A stretch of DNA of 64,000 bases from Trichoplax sp. H2 (lineage: Eukaryota > Placozoa > Uniplacotomia > Trichoplacea): contig NOWV01000177.1 in NCBI GenBank assembly GCA_003344405.1, positions 1-64,000 on the forward strand, given 5' to 3'. Position numbers and translations under genes: made by a program. Positions 26,001 to 38,400 of this stretch are shown piece after piece. Below the pieces are notes generated by a model, which worked only from the letters and a program-made list of their open reading frames with translations, did no database searches and was not told the origin of the DNA. Position 1 is the first letter of the stretch. Every line of letters begins with the position of its first letter.

Positions 26001-27072
26001 GCACTCTATTTCACTGCAAGTACAGTACAAGCCATTTCTGTACATACATGAAATCCGAGACTATGAACATAGTCACGCATGTACTGTATTGAATAAGTTA
26101 TAGGGTGTTCAACCATATATAAATATTTAAATTCGATTTCTTACTAAACCTAGTGCATATAAACGGGTTGTTTAACAAGAGCAAGTTTGTCAACATCGAC
26201 ACTATCTACTAAGCGTGATTAACAACAAATCGGATGCTTCGGTATCCATGCAAGCATTTTCAACGATTTCTACTTTAAGAAGCTCCCTTGGAATCGATGA
26301 CGTGAGTGGCTTCTGATCCAAATCCATCTACTAGATATGGACAGGATTGGGGGAGTCTTACTTAACATTGATAGCTATTCCCAAAATGACTAGCAAATGC
26401 TTGCATCCTGCGCATTCATTGAAGATCGGCCAAGGTGAAATAGTGAAGAAGGTATATCGATGCAAGCCAGCATGCATCCATATCGTCTTGTACTATAATA
26501 TGAAATTAGCATTGAGTGAAGAAGTTATGCACCGCTAGAGCACGCTCATTTTCGGAAAACTCAATCCAATAGATGATCGATAGACATGTATTGGACAGAG
26601 GACAAGACTGCTTTTCTAAGTATTCTTTCTACTCTTGTTCTATGAACATTTGAAGGTTGCTCCAAACAGAAGCAATGCGATTTTGCACCAACGTGTTGGG
26701 CACGCTTGATTGCATGGTACTCTTGTACAATGAACCACGCTGTTGACTTCTTTCTACACGCTCAGTCACCATTTTGACATAAACTATGGCACCCTTTATG
26801 TGTCTATCTTACTACTAATGCCATTGTAAATGATCTCTAGCTATTTTAAACTTTTCATCATGTCATCAATGACCATCATGTCGACATGATGATCCAATGA
26901 GCCAGTAGTAACATGAGCGAAAATGAAGAAGAAATCATTTTCAATTGGATGGAATTTCCAATCGCTCAACATGTGTGGCGCAAAGGCAAAAAATATTCCG
27001 CAAAAATACTGGTAACTTACGCGTTAAAGCCAGACAGAGTAGAGCAATTAAGAGATAGTATTTCCAGGTCAT
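20025..27072 (-). CDS. HSP90B1: Endoplasmin, ER-resident Hsp90 (GRP94)
   Basis: ATP-dependent Hsp90 chaperone of the ER lumen. Exons in gene order: 27021-27072, 24268-24370, 24088-24106 (19 nt), 23765-23887, 23531-23647, 23292-23417, 23027-23102, 22659-22900, 21975-22538, 21753-21880, 21408-21612, 21093-21322, 20941-21006, 20710-20788, 20514-20597, 20370-20441, 20219-20278, 20025-20072; 2394 bases, 797 aa (human 803), all GT/AG and in phase. Exon 1 encodes a signal peptide ([17 protein letters not shown]) and exon 2 the TCRAEDD cleavage region. The N domain has [37 protein letters not shown] and [12 protein letters not shown] (ATP site). An acidic linker of E/K repeats is at 22380-22538. The middle domain has [19 protein letters not shown] and [17 protein letters not shown], the C domain [14 protein letters not shown] and [17 protein letters not shown], then an acidic tail and the KDEL retention signal. 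Intron 1 is 2.65 kb. Confidence 0.98.
24371..27020 (-). other. Intron 1 of the GRP94 gene
   Basis: 2.65 kb between the signal-peptide exon and exon 2. Several short open frames occur (for example 26347-26538 plus), but none has recognisable homology or flanking splice sites. I see no separate gene here. Confidence 0.7.
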
Positions 27073-27444
27073 GATGGATAAAATAGCAAGGAGAAATGGA
27101 TGACCACCTCTGAAGAAATGGTGATGAGAATCAACCGGTCTTGAATGGAATGTACAAGAGGGAGCAAGAGTCCACCAATTAAAAGAGTCAAGCCCAGGAA
27201 GGTGAGGCTACCAGGATACTATGTACTGTAGTAGACTTGACTTTTTGGACGGGACCCAAGCGTACAGTAGTCCCTACGGACACTCTGGTGTGCATACTGT
27301 AGCAAGCCATAGCACGCCATCATCTATTGCAGTCTGTCCCTTGCCTACAGTATACTGTAGAGTATTGTACTGTACACTGTAGACAACACACACAAGTGGT
27401 GGTGAACGATGGTGACTGAATTGTTGCAGCGTGCACTGGCGTAG

Positions 27445-27463
27445 CGTGGCTAATGATGATTGG
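27445..27463 (-). promoter_or_regulatory. ER stress response element (ERSE) upstream of GRP94
   Basis: On the minus strand this reads CCAAT, nine bases (CATCATTAG), CCACG: an exact match to the ERSE consensus CCAAT-N9-CCACG bound by NF-Y and ATF6/XBP1 in vertebrate ER-chaperone promoters. It lies about 375 bp upstream of the GRP94 ATG, in the same orientation as the gene. Two more CCAAT words follow within about 60 bp further upstream (27499-27512) and an ACGT core lies near 27478. Function here is inferred. Confidence 0.8.
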
Positions 27464-27568
27464 CTGGCAGCATAATAACGTGACGCGCGTCTCAATCTGA
27501 TTGGATTGGCTTTGAATGTAAAGCGACACCGTTTCTTTCTTTATCGATGGTCACGGACTGACAGTCAC

Positions 27569-28790
27569 CTACCTACCTACAGGTGTACAGTGTACACTGT
27601 ACAGTGTACAGTACTGTACTGTACTGTACTGGTCGATAGTCCAGTACAGTCGACGCCTTGGTAGTATCGATCGATAGTGGATCACTGACTGACTGTCACA
27701 GAGTGTCACCTACCTACTGTCGACGCCTTGGTAGGATCGATCGATAGTGTATCACTGACTGACTGTCACAGAGTGTCACCTACCTACTGGTGTACAGTGT
27801 ATAGTACTGTACCCAACTGTACTGTCGACGCCTAGGCAGTATCGATCGATAGTGGATCACTGACTGACTGTCACAGAGTGTCACCTACCTACAGGTGTAC
27901 TGTACTGTACTGTCGACGCCTTGGTAGTATCGATCGATAGTGGATCACTGACTGACTGTCACAGAGTGTCACCTACCTACTAGTGTACAGTGTATAGTAC
28001 TGTACCGTACTGTACTGTACTGTCGACGCCTTGGTAGTATCGATCGATAGTGGATCACTGACTGACTGTCACAGAGTGTCACCTACCTACTGTCGACGCC
28101 TTGGTAGGATCGATCGATAGTGTATCACTGACTGACTGTCACAGAGTGTCACCTACCTACTGGTGTACAGTGTATAGTACTGTACCCAACTGTACAGTGT
28201 ACAGTACTGTCGACGCCTTGGCAGTATCGATCGATAGTGGATCACTGACTGACTGTCACAGAGTGTCACCTACCTACTGTACTGGTGTACAGTACAGTGT
28301 ACAGTACTGTACCGTACTGTACTGTCGACGCCTTGGTAGTATCGATCGACAGTGGATCACTGACTGACTGTCACAGAGTGTCACCTACCTACAGGTGTAC
28401 TGTACTGTACTGTCGACGCCTTGGTAGTATCGATCGATAGTGGATCACTGACTGACTGTCACAGAGTGTCACCTACCTACTGGTGTACAGTACAGTGTAC
28501 AGTACTGTACCGTACTGTACACTGTACTGTCGACGCCTTGGTAGGATCGATCGATAGTGTATCACTGACTGACTGTCACAGAGTGTCACCTACCTACTGG
28601 TGTACAGTATATAGTACTGTACCCAACTGTACTGTCGACGCCTTGGTAGCATCGATCGATAGTGGATCACTGACTGACTGTCACAGAGTGTCACCTACCT
28701 ACAAGTGTACATACAGTGTACAGTACTGTACTGGTCGATAGTCCAGTACAGTTCTGCAAACTGGACTGTCTACGCCTTGGCAGCATCGAT
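27569..28790. repeat. Minisatellite of about 12 units with embedded TGTAC microsatellite
   Basis: Tandem array in which each unit has a constant part (GTCGACGCCTTGGTAG, TATCGATCGATAG, TGGATCACTGACTGACTG, TCACAGAGTGTCACCTACC) and, in most units, a variable TGTACAGTGTACAGTACTG spacer. Units are about 72 bp without and up to 118 bp with the spacer. The last unit (about 28768) is degenerate. Several words are self-complementary (GTCGAC, ATCGATCGAT, TGTACA). It begins about 500 bp upstream of the GRP94 start codon. Confidence 0.92.
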
Positions 28791-29259
28791 CTAAAGTGTA
28801 TCGGTCATTCTATAGTATTCCATTGCAGGTACTGTATCGGTATTATGAAAAGCGATATCAGACCGTGGTCCCATGGCGTCACCCTGTTGACTCTCAAGGA
28901 GAGAGTGACGTGAAGAAAAACGTGCTGTCAGTCCATACCGTGTGGAAAGCCAGAGACACTGAAGTAAGAAAGAGATGGACAGAAAACGCTACACTGTACT
29001 ACTCCAAACGACACGGCTGAATTATTTTGACTGCGTATCGACCTCCATTTTAGTCATTGATGATAAAAGAAAGAGGGGGGATAGGAAATGGATCGATCGC
29101 TCAGCACAGTATACTAATCCTTTAACATCGCACTATGTTGATGACCATTTCAACTAAATCATCCATCACGACAAAACTGTCAGTGTGTGACTGTCTACGA
29201 TTGTCCTCCGATGACCTACTACACTACTTTGTTTGCTTTCTGTAGTAACATATAGTAGA

Positions 29260-29415
29260 ATGAGCAGTTCAAAACTTCAAATGATCTCCACTGAATGTTC
29301 ACTTCTCGTCTTTCTGTCTATACTATCTGTTTCCATAGCTAAACCAAGTTCTTACCTCACCATCGTCCTTTCTACTGGCAGTAAATATTACTATTGCAAT
29401 AATTCATATGAATAA
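29260..29415 (+). CDS. Possible small secreted peptide, 51 aa (hypothetical)
   Basis: Uninterrupted ATG-to-stop frame of 51 codons whose residues about 13-27 form a hydrophobic stretch (CSLLVFLSILSVSIA) followed by KPSSY, like a signal peptide with a cleavage site, and a short polar tail with one Cys (YYYCNNSYE). No homology was recognised, and a 51-codon frame can arise by chance in AT-rich DNA. It could also be the first exon of a longer gene, although I found no convincing donor. Treat as a candidate only. Confidence 0.25.
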   Translation: MSSSKLQMISTECSLLVFLSILSVSIAKPSSYLTIVLSTGSKYYYCNNSYE

Positions 29416-30679
29416 AGGACCTAACATAAGAAAAATTGATTTAAAACGTGTACCGTTATATGTTGTAAAATCCCCATTTTACAGTATTTTGTATCAGAAA
29501 CTACAGTGAAATTGAGTCTTCTGTACACTGATAAGACTGATGCAAACGGTAACACATGACGTCATCCATTACGGCTAAAGGAAGCCAAAACATGGTGGAA
29601 AAAATAAAGAATCACTCACAGGGTGATGCTTGTAAATCGCCCAGCTTTTTTAAGCAAAGTATGATAGGTGGTACTGTGCAGAGAAACGGGATCTCCTTCA
29701 TTATGACAATTAATAGAACCGTATACTATAACTAAGTTTAAATCACGCAATACTTTCAATTTTGCCTTACGCTATTGAATAGCTGAAATGGTATTCCAAT
29801 CTTATAAATTCATTCTATCCATTTGCATGGTTGTATGCAATGAAATAAGGCGAATTGAAGGATAGAATTTTAATTGGTAAAAGTAGCTGCGCTAAAATAA
29901 TATTCAAGACGTTCACTATCTTGTCTAGTCCAATCCTCTATTGATCTCACTATGTCATTTGACTGACAAGAAATGTGTTGATCTTGCTACCAATAATTTT
30001 TAATTTTTATTGTCGTACAGCGTAGGAGCGATTTATGAATTTTATTCCTATTGGCATAATTTTAAATCTTAATTTGAAGCACTATAATATCGATCTCAGC
30101 GATGAAAGTCATATCCTTACAAGCCACATTTTCCACCGTGTAGGATGATATAAAATCAGGGTAATCATTTGGTCAGACTTGAGTCTTATTTGAGGCAATA
30201 TCCGTAACTTGAGCAAGACTATCAAGTTCTAACCAATTTCTGTATAATATCCATCATTGACTGTTGGTGAGCATGTTTGTAATTACTAGTATTAGCAATA
30301 TTGATATCAACAGGAGTCAATTATAGCGGCTAGTGTAGCCAATGCTACTCACTCAGTCATCGTGCTTTCACTTTTCTCTCAACTTAAAGTAGGTACTCTG
30401 GTAGGCAGTATCTACCGTAAAACTGTAGCTATGACTGTTTGCTCGTAGCGAAAGAAATAGAAGCTTGGACTATTCTCTCCCCTTCGTCAGTACTGTAAAT
30501 AGCGCCAAATTGTAACTGTGAATGCTATATTGGTAGCAAGAAGAGGCAGGAATTTGTCGACGATCGTCATCGCATACCGTCAAAGCTGGCGTAAACCTGC
30601 AAGACTCTAGTATGTAGTGTCGTTGCTCTATTTTGACTTTCTCTCCTCTTCGACAGTAGAATCACCCAGTAGTCCAGAT

Positions 30680-31085
30680 ATTCACCAGTGGAATTACTTC
30701 AATATTAGTGTTTAGTGTTGTGGCCTTTAAAAGTGGAATTAGTCCAGTATTCGCGTTTAGTGTAGCGGCCTATGAAAGTGGAATTAGTACTTAAAGTTGC
30801 GGCCTATGAAAGTGGAATTAGCCCAATGTTAGCGTTTAGTGTTGTGGCCCATGAAAATAGAATTGGTCCAATATTCATCCTTAGTGTTGTGGCCTATGAA
30901 AGTGCAATTAATCTAGAATTAATGTTTAATGTTATGTCCTATGAAAGTGGAATTAGTCTAGTATTAGTGTTTGGTGTTGCGGCCTATGAAAGTGGAATTA
31001 GTCCAGTCCAATATTAGTGTTTAGTGTTATGGCCGATGAAAGTGGAATTAGTCCAGTATTAGTGTTTTAGTGTTGCAGCCTATGA
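30680..31085. repeat. 45-bp minisatellite, 8-9 units
   Basis: Tandem diverged units of about 45 bp of the type GGCCTATGAAAGTGGAATTAG, TCCAGTATTAGTGTTTAGTG. Because 45 is divisible by three, the plus strand keeps a repetitive open frame (AYESGIS, VLVFSV) over 30772-31017. There is no other sign that it is translated. Confidence 0.9.
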
Positions 31086-34000
31086 TAAAACATCTTTTTT
31101 ACCGCAACAGCCCAAACTATTTGACTCTTAAGCTAGCGGATAGGCTGCGACTAGATCTGAGAAAGGTTCGCTTCGGCTCAAAACCGTTATGATCTATATA
31201 AGAACCTGAATCTGAACCGCTTTGAAATCAATCAAACCTGAACCGAACCTATTTTACCATTTTCGAACTGGTTCAATCGGTTCAGTTCAATTTACAGCTA
31301 CACTAGTACAAACTCACTTCGCTTTGCTGACGGTTTACGATAATGTACCCATTTATTAATAATTAACAGATAGTATTATCATTCGACATTATATATATCC
31401 TGGTAATAGCCAGGTACTTCTATATTCACAGCTATGCTTGTAGAATATTACTTTTCATTAATGCATTCACGGATGAAATGCTATGAAATGCTATATTAAG
31501 ATTAGTTAATGGTCCAAAACGCATTATGATAACTATTGCACGGTGATGGACATACCAAGTTAAGATTAGCAGGTACTGGAAGATATCGACAGTGCGGTAC
31601 AATGTCCTTAATATTGTGGTCAATTCTAGACCAATCATGATAATGTGTCTAAGGATCGCTTGCGCATGCAAAGTTTTAAATATTTATTCTACATTACCTT
31701 TTTTCTTAATGCTAATTTATCTAAATTTTATGTACCAGCAATATTGATTGTCATTGCTGCCAATAAAAGAGCTTCAGATAGGACTTATAATTATTTATAC
31801 TATAGAATTATGCTTATTGCCTATTGATTATCCACATCGACGCTTGCTTAAGGTGCAGCCAAGCAAGTATAATGTTAAATTGAAAACAGTTTACAGATCA
31901 AAGTACATTCAATCTATCGATATCGGCACTTTAGATCGCCTGTAGATCAACCATATTAAAGGGAATGGCAAATCAAATCACAAATAATCAAAGCAAATAA
32001 AGCAGTCCCATTTAAACATTACTCAGATGCAATAGAATACAATTTAAAAACGATCGATGTCAAGAATTCAACAATAGTTCTGTTGTGCTATAGCCAACAG
32101 AACTTGCTTCCTTCATTTCACTCCATAAATCTTGCATCTTTTAGCTTAAGGCTATCATGGTTTTATGGCCATCAGCTTAATATAATAAGATAAATAAGCA
32201 TAAACTTATATCAGAACCTTGTTTAAACCACTCTACTCATTGTCATTACCAAGTACCTTTTATGCTGTTTATTGAACATGGAGCCAATGTATAATAATGC
32301 CCACGCCTACATTGACCGAGTTATTTACTCATGTATTGAATTTATCGCAATAACTGTAACAGAGAGTCGATGAAGAATAGATTCAACCTTTACAAATTAG
32401 TATAATATCCCTAATATAACTAGCAAAGTGATTGATAGTTATATTGAAGCAGATTGAATAGCATCTTCAAGAGAACAATACTTGGCCCAATAGTATTTAT
32501 TAGCTTAACACTGCTGCAGGCTGTGCTTAGCAATCTGCCTTTAGGAGTTAATTAATAAGTTGTAATTATAATTAATTTTTTCCACTACTTTATCCTTGAT
32601 TTGGCCTTTAGGATCTTATCCTAGGTTGCAACGTGTATTTGCTAGCCAGGAATTGGGGAAGAGATCCAAGCAGTAACCTAGCCAAAATATTTTCTTGTAA
32701 AAGACAAGGCCATTACGACAGGCAGTGGCGAAATCATCGCCATACTTGAAAAAAAATCAACTGAACAGGTAAGTTTTTACTAGGTAAAAAAGTTTCAAAT
32801 AAGTGCTATATTAAAAAAATTTTTAAAGGATGGGCAGATTTCAATGCTGATTACTGCTTAACTTTACGTATTGGATAATATTCAATTAAGAGCGGCATCA
32901 ATTCAAATTCATCCAACATCAAATAGTGTTTGTTTCTTAACAATTATCGTCTAATTAAATGTTGTAGTCAAGAATTGAAGAAAATGAAATCTGAAAGCTA
33001 TACCGTAGCTCAATACAATCAAGAGATTTCAACCGAAGGAAGAGGTAAGGGTAATTCGATCTTTTCATTCTTGGTTTTTTTTGGACTTTGGGGATGGCTA
33101 TGATAACGCTACGTTTATTGTCAGGAATAACTTTTTTTGCTTTCATTATTCATCCAATTGCGTTAAATTATCATTTCGATCTTTCTCTAAGGATAATAGT
33201 ATCCTAATCATTTTAAAATAGAGATTAACTACGATTATTGTTTCAGTGATATTGAGGCCAACTCGTTGACCATGATATCAACAGAAAATGATCATTTATC
33301 TTGACCTTAAATTAGCAATCAATTCGTCTGAAAGAAATTCTATTTACCTTCCGTTTGATCGTATCAAATTGAAATCGTTTAAATAATCATTATCACTAAC
33401 TGCACGATACTATTGCAATTTACTTCCCACTATTTTCATGCCACTAATGAAGTGTATGATCACGAAATTTCAAGACTTAGAAAATGATTGATTGATTTTT
33501 CTCCATAGTAATTTGCAGATGGGGTAGATCAGGGTTCTATTTAGCCTAGATTTGAACATATAACATTGATATATATTGCAATATCGTCAGATGAAATTAC
33601 ATTAATATTGTGATATTATATTTATGTGGCTCAAAAGGTATAACGCCAAGTGTTTACGTAGTATGAAGCAAGTATTCGATTACAATATCGAAAATAATTT
33701 TACTGTTATATAGATTTTAAATAACGCTCGATAGTTATTAGTACCAAATTCAGTCGTAAGAGTATAATGATATCGTGCTGAATGAAGAATAATATCATCA
33801 GTTGATCATCCCAATAGTTAGCACTGCATGATTACAGCTTCATTGTTTCCTCCTGTTTATACGGCGTCGAACAAGTTTAAAGTGAGAAATTATTTATTCG
33901 ACAACGTAGTTGAATGTGTCAATCAGATTGATATTAACATATTTCCATAAAATTTAAGTAAATAAATTTTTTCTCGTAAAAGGCTTATAATGCTGAAAGT

Positions 34001-35411
34001 GTCTTGTAAAAGGAAAGTTTCATTGAGCTAATAGTATAAAATAATTTATTGCTTACCTTATTACGTTAAATGTAGCATCATTTGACGAAAAGTGTATCCT
34101 AGTCATTTCTTTAGTATACCAGTATATAAAATTGAATATTTTTTTCATTTCCATTTAAAATTTCAATTGTTAAACATCTACAATGTCTCAACAAATCTTT
34201 TAATTACGTATAAAATATAATTTGCCTTTGAAAACCCAGAATAAATTTGTCGATATCCAAGGAAGGATGGCTTTTATTGACCGATTTAAACTGCGGTACG
34301 TAGTTGCACCTTAGTTTTAGTTACATTTTTCCTAGTTAAAGTATCTAAATGGAAATTGAAGATGCTGTAAGTCTTATCAAGCATCAAGATTGAACACCTC
34401 AAATTTTACATTCCTTAAATAGCTCCCAACTGGCCATATAATTTGTTTTTTACTACTTAAGAATTGCCCTGTAATAGTTCACTAGCCAAGTAATTTCTTA
34501 GTAGTAATCAACTTTAAGCAGACACGATATCTTTATTTTCTAGCATTCTGTACCGGTCTACTACTGTATATTTTAGCAGTGCAGTTAGCATGAAAATCTT
34601 TATCATGTTTGATGTCTAACAACTTATGCTAAGACACGTATATGATCGTACTATTAAACTCTTAAATATCTAATATCATCGAGAAAAACGTCTTGAAGGC
34701 AGAATAGAAACACGATATAAATGACAAGTGTGGTTAAATTACATTTTGCTTTAGAAAATTGCTCTACACAGAGCAGAAAATATGAATTACTCTGCTCTAT
34801 AGAGGACTAAACGCTGCAATCATAGTCCCTACGGACTAGATTATATTGAATATTTAACTATGGTATCTTCTTAATAAATCTGATTATCTATTAGGGAATA
34901 TCTATTAATTTTCGAATAATCATAGCGTAAATTAGCTTTACATCATCTCTTCTTTGTCACTATAAAATCAGTGACGAATACCCTTATTAATAAGGCAAAA
35001 CATGAGATTGATGCCAATATTTTTGTCGGATTATATTATATTAATGTTCATTGATTTATTCGTAAGTTTTTATATTTTTCACTGATCTAGAAATGTTTCA
35101 ACTGATATTCCATTAGTCGTGCAGCAACATAGTGTAATACATTTGACCATTTTGTTGATTAATCACATTAATCACAGATGTTTCATGAAATTTCGCATAG
35201 TAACAGTCAGCTTGGGATGCACTTGATATTCAATAGATGTTATTAATTCATTAATCATCTGTTGAGCAAAAATCAACATTCCCCTCTCTATTCCATATTA
35301 AGCTTAGAGTGATGCTGACGTTGATAAAATCTAGCTTTTATAAATGATCTTATGAAGAAAATAAGAAATGAAATGTAATTCTTTTCTTCTTCTTATAACA
35401 ATACTTGACAG
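31086..35411. other. Region without recognisable genes upstream of the first SLC6 gene
   Basis: About 4.3 kb, AT-rich. It must contain the first exon and promoter of the downstream SLC6 gene, since that gene's first visible exon starts in phase 1, but I could not pick the exon. Open frames at 31645-31945 lack homology. Short related words (GAACC, CTGAACC, GGTTCAG) cluster at 31205-31290. Confidence 0.5.
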
Positions 35412-38400
35412 CTGACGTTGAAAATGGCAAGAAAGAGCCAAGACAAGTTAGCGAAAAAGAAAAAAAAATATTAGACGAGGAAGATAAAGATGAAAGTATA
35501 GAGGAAGAGGAAGAAATTGACCAAGAAATGAAAGACGATCAAAATGAAATTTATTGGGGCAACTGGATGGAATTCCTTCTGTCTTGCATTGGTTACGCTG
35601 TCGGCTATAGTAATGTCTTGAGGTTTCCGTACATCTGCTATAAGCATGGTGGAGGTTAGTTGAGGTTGATTGCTTGATTACTTATTTCTTCTCGCTGAAA
35701 TTTATACCAATTTAGATATTTCCTGGTTTCAATTCAATCAGTAATACTCGTATAATAACAAACAAGGCACTTACAAATACTCGTATTTACAGATTATTAG
35801 AATTAGTGGACAATTTTACGATTTTCTACGATATTATACAATTTATAGCGAGCAAACGTCTAAGCAGATTCTTACCGGCTAAATTTTAGTGTAGAAAGGT
35901 TAAAAGATCTGACATACAAATGGAAGATAGGCGATTAAAATATAAAAGACCGAATGAATTAATGCGCCAATATTACTGTTTTGAATATTTAAATGATGGT
36001 TTGAAAATATTATAAATCGTATAGCTTTTATACCTTCACTTACAACATCTTAATTTGATTGTAATTGGACCTTTTAGGCGCTTTTCTCATTCCTTATTTT
36101 GTTTCTGTATTGTTGGTTGGAGTACCGACGTTACATATGGAGTTAGCTCTTGGCCAATATATGAGAATGGGTCCTGGCACACTATGGAAACATGTCTGTC
36201 CTGTTCTTAAAGGTACGATAAATATTCATTTCTTACATAGTAATGTTAGCGGTTAAAAAATACAAAAAAAATTTCGATTGGATTTCTTACTATAAGCAAT
36301 CTAAGTAAAGTGTTGAAACTAAGATCTTGCTGCTAAATTATTAAAATGGCAGATGCTATTCTTGAGCAATAGGCTTACACTACCAGATATTAACTATAGT
36401 TATTCAATTAAGCGCAGAGGCCTATTTGCTTTCACTTATAATATTGCGGATATATCTGATTTGATATTAATGCCTGTCCACATACTTAAAATAATATTTA
36501 GGCTTGGGTATTGCCATGATAGTTTCTTGCATTTTAAATGTGGTTTACTTTCATATCGTCTTGGCATGGTCACTCTTTTACTTTTACGCCAGTTTCTTTC
36601 CTCAATTGCCCTGGGCATCGTGTAATAATACCTGGAATACTCACGAATGCTATGTTACTGGGGATGTATTTGGAAACGTTAGCGGAAAAGCGGCTTCCGT
36701 TGAGTTCTTAGAGTAAGTTAATCGTCACAAATTACTGAATATTTAATTTCGTTGCACCGGGAGTAAGGAAATTTTCTCTAGCTATGATTTTTCGTAAACT
36801 TCCTTCCAAATAACATCGAAAATCTACCGACTATTAGCATTCCAATCTAAGATACCGCAAATAACATTTCATTGCCGTAATAAGCTGTAGATAATACTTT
36901 GATTTATAAACCTTTATAAATTCATAATTGCTTAATTTTTGATCGTCATTTATTCTAAGTCTTTTATACGCGTGTGCTTATATATTGACAGATTAATCGA
37001 TTTTCCTCAGAGTATCAATGTCACTGATGTTATAATGTCTTCTAAAATCAATAAATAATTATATGTTAGTCGCACAAGTTTCCTTTTCGCATTGCCGTAA
37101 TTACCCTAATTGCTCACCACAAATTCTGTCCTAATTGTCTCTGTGATAGTACATAGCGGCTTTTCATATAATACAAGTAGATTTATATTATTTACCAATT
37201 ATAGGAGATCCATGCTTAATGTCTCTAATTTTAATTTCATATCTTGTTAGCCTGGTTATACTATATTAAATATTTTTTACAATATCCTTTACTGATTTTT
37301 AATCTATCATAATATACACTATGTGCAATCATCTTATGTCAACGTGGAGTCGATACGATTTATTTTGTATCTTTCAACTATAAATCAAATGACATATTTT
37401 AAATTTTAGTCTAGAAACTCTAAGGATCGACGAAGGTGGAGCTTTGTATTATGATTTAGTGCCACACTTGGTAATCACACTTTTGATCGCCTGGACAATT
37501 ACCTACTGTGCAATGTGCATGGGTATCGAATCTTCCGGAAAGGTTGAATATTCTAATCAAGGATATAGTTTGTGTAGAAATAAACTAAAAGAAGAGATTA
37601 TACAGTAATTGGACCTTGTTCTCATTCAATTTACGTATCCCTTTCTTCATTCTAGGTGGTTTACTTCACCGCCACAGCTCCTTATGTTATGTTATTCTCC
37701 TTATTAATAAGAGCGGTTACACTACCGGGTGCTACTCAAGGCATTATTCAATTTCTAGTGCCGGATTTTAGTAAGCTGGGAACGCTAGATGTAAGTTCAT
37801 GTTATAGCAAACCAAAAAAATGTCTTATTTATTTGCACATAAAAATATGATAGAATGCAAACGGAAATACTGTAAGATGAAAGTGAATAAATTGAATTGA
37901 AACGTTGTTTGCATTAGCCTTGGGCTGATGCTTTAGGGCAGGTACTTTCAGCAATCGGAATTGGATTTGGTGCAATTATAACATTAGGAAGTTATAACCG
38001 CCGTGATAACAAATGTGGCAGGTAATTTCTTTTATTTCGTTTACAGTATTCATGAGCCCTTAGGTCATAATAGGAAATCGGTTTGACAAAATTATTGGAT
38101 TTGAATACAACCTACTGTTTGATTTTATAGAGATAGTGCTTACATTTGCACCATTACAAGTTTTACAAGTATAACCGCTGGTCTTGTGTGCTTTGCTGTT
38201 CTCGGCTATTTGTCTCGTATTACTGGTAAACCTATTGATGATTTGATTAGCGAAGGTATGAAAACGTTATAAAATCCTCAAATCCATTCAATTAATAAGT
38301 TGATGAATGATTAGGATTTTCTGTTACGGAACGACCAAGGATTTCAATCAGGGATAATATCGTATTAAAATAAACATGTTTAGCCATACTAAGTTATCAC

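Noticed and set aside
28101-28741. Long repetitive open frames across the minisatellite
   Set aside because: They are a by-product of the stop-poor 70-bp unit and change frame with spacer length. There is no homology and no splice context.
27569-28790. CRISPR-like array (constant units with variable spacers)
   Set aside because: The window is clearly animal nuclear DNA. The spacers are low-complexity TGTAC words, not unique sequences, and no cas genes exist.
31645-31945. Two overlapping plus-strand frames with hydrophobic stretches
   Set aside because: No homology, no splice-site support, and within chance length for AT-rich DNA.
34349-34366. Mini-exon ATGGAAATTGAAGATGCT followed by GTAAGT as first exon of SLC6 A
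   Set aside because: It ends in phase 0, whereas the next exon (35412) needs one leading base. The candidate at 34267 ends in phase 2 and also fails.
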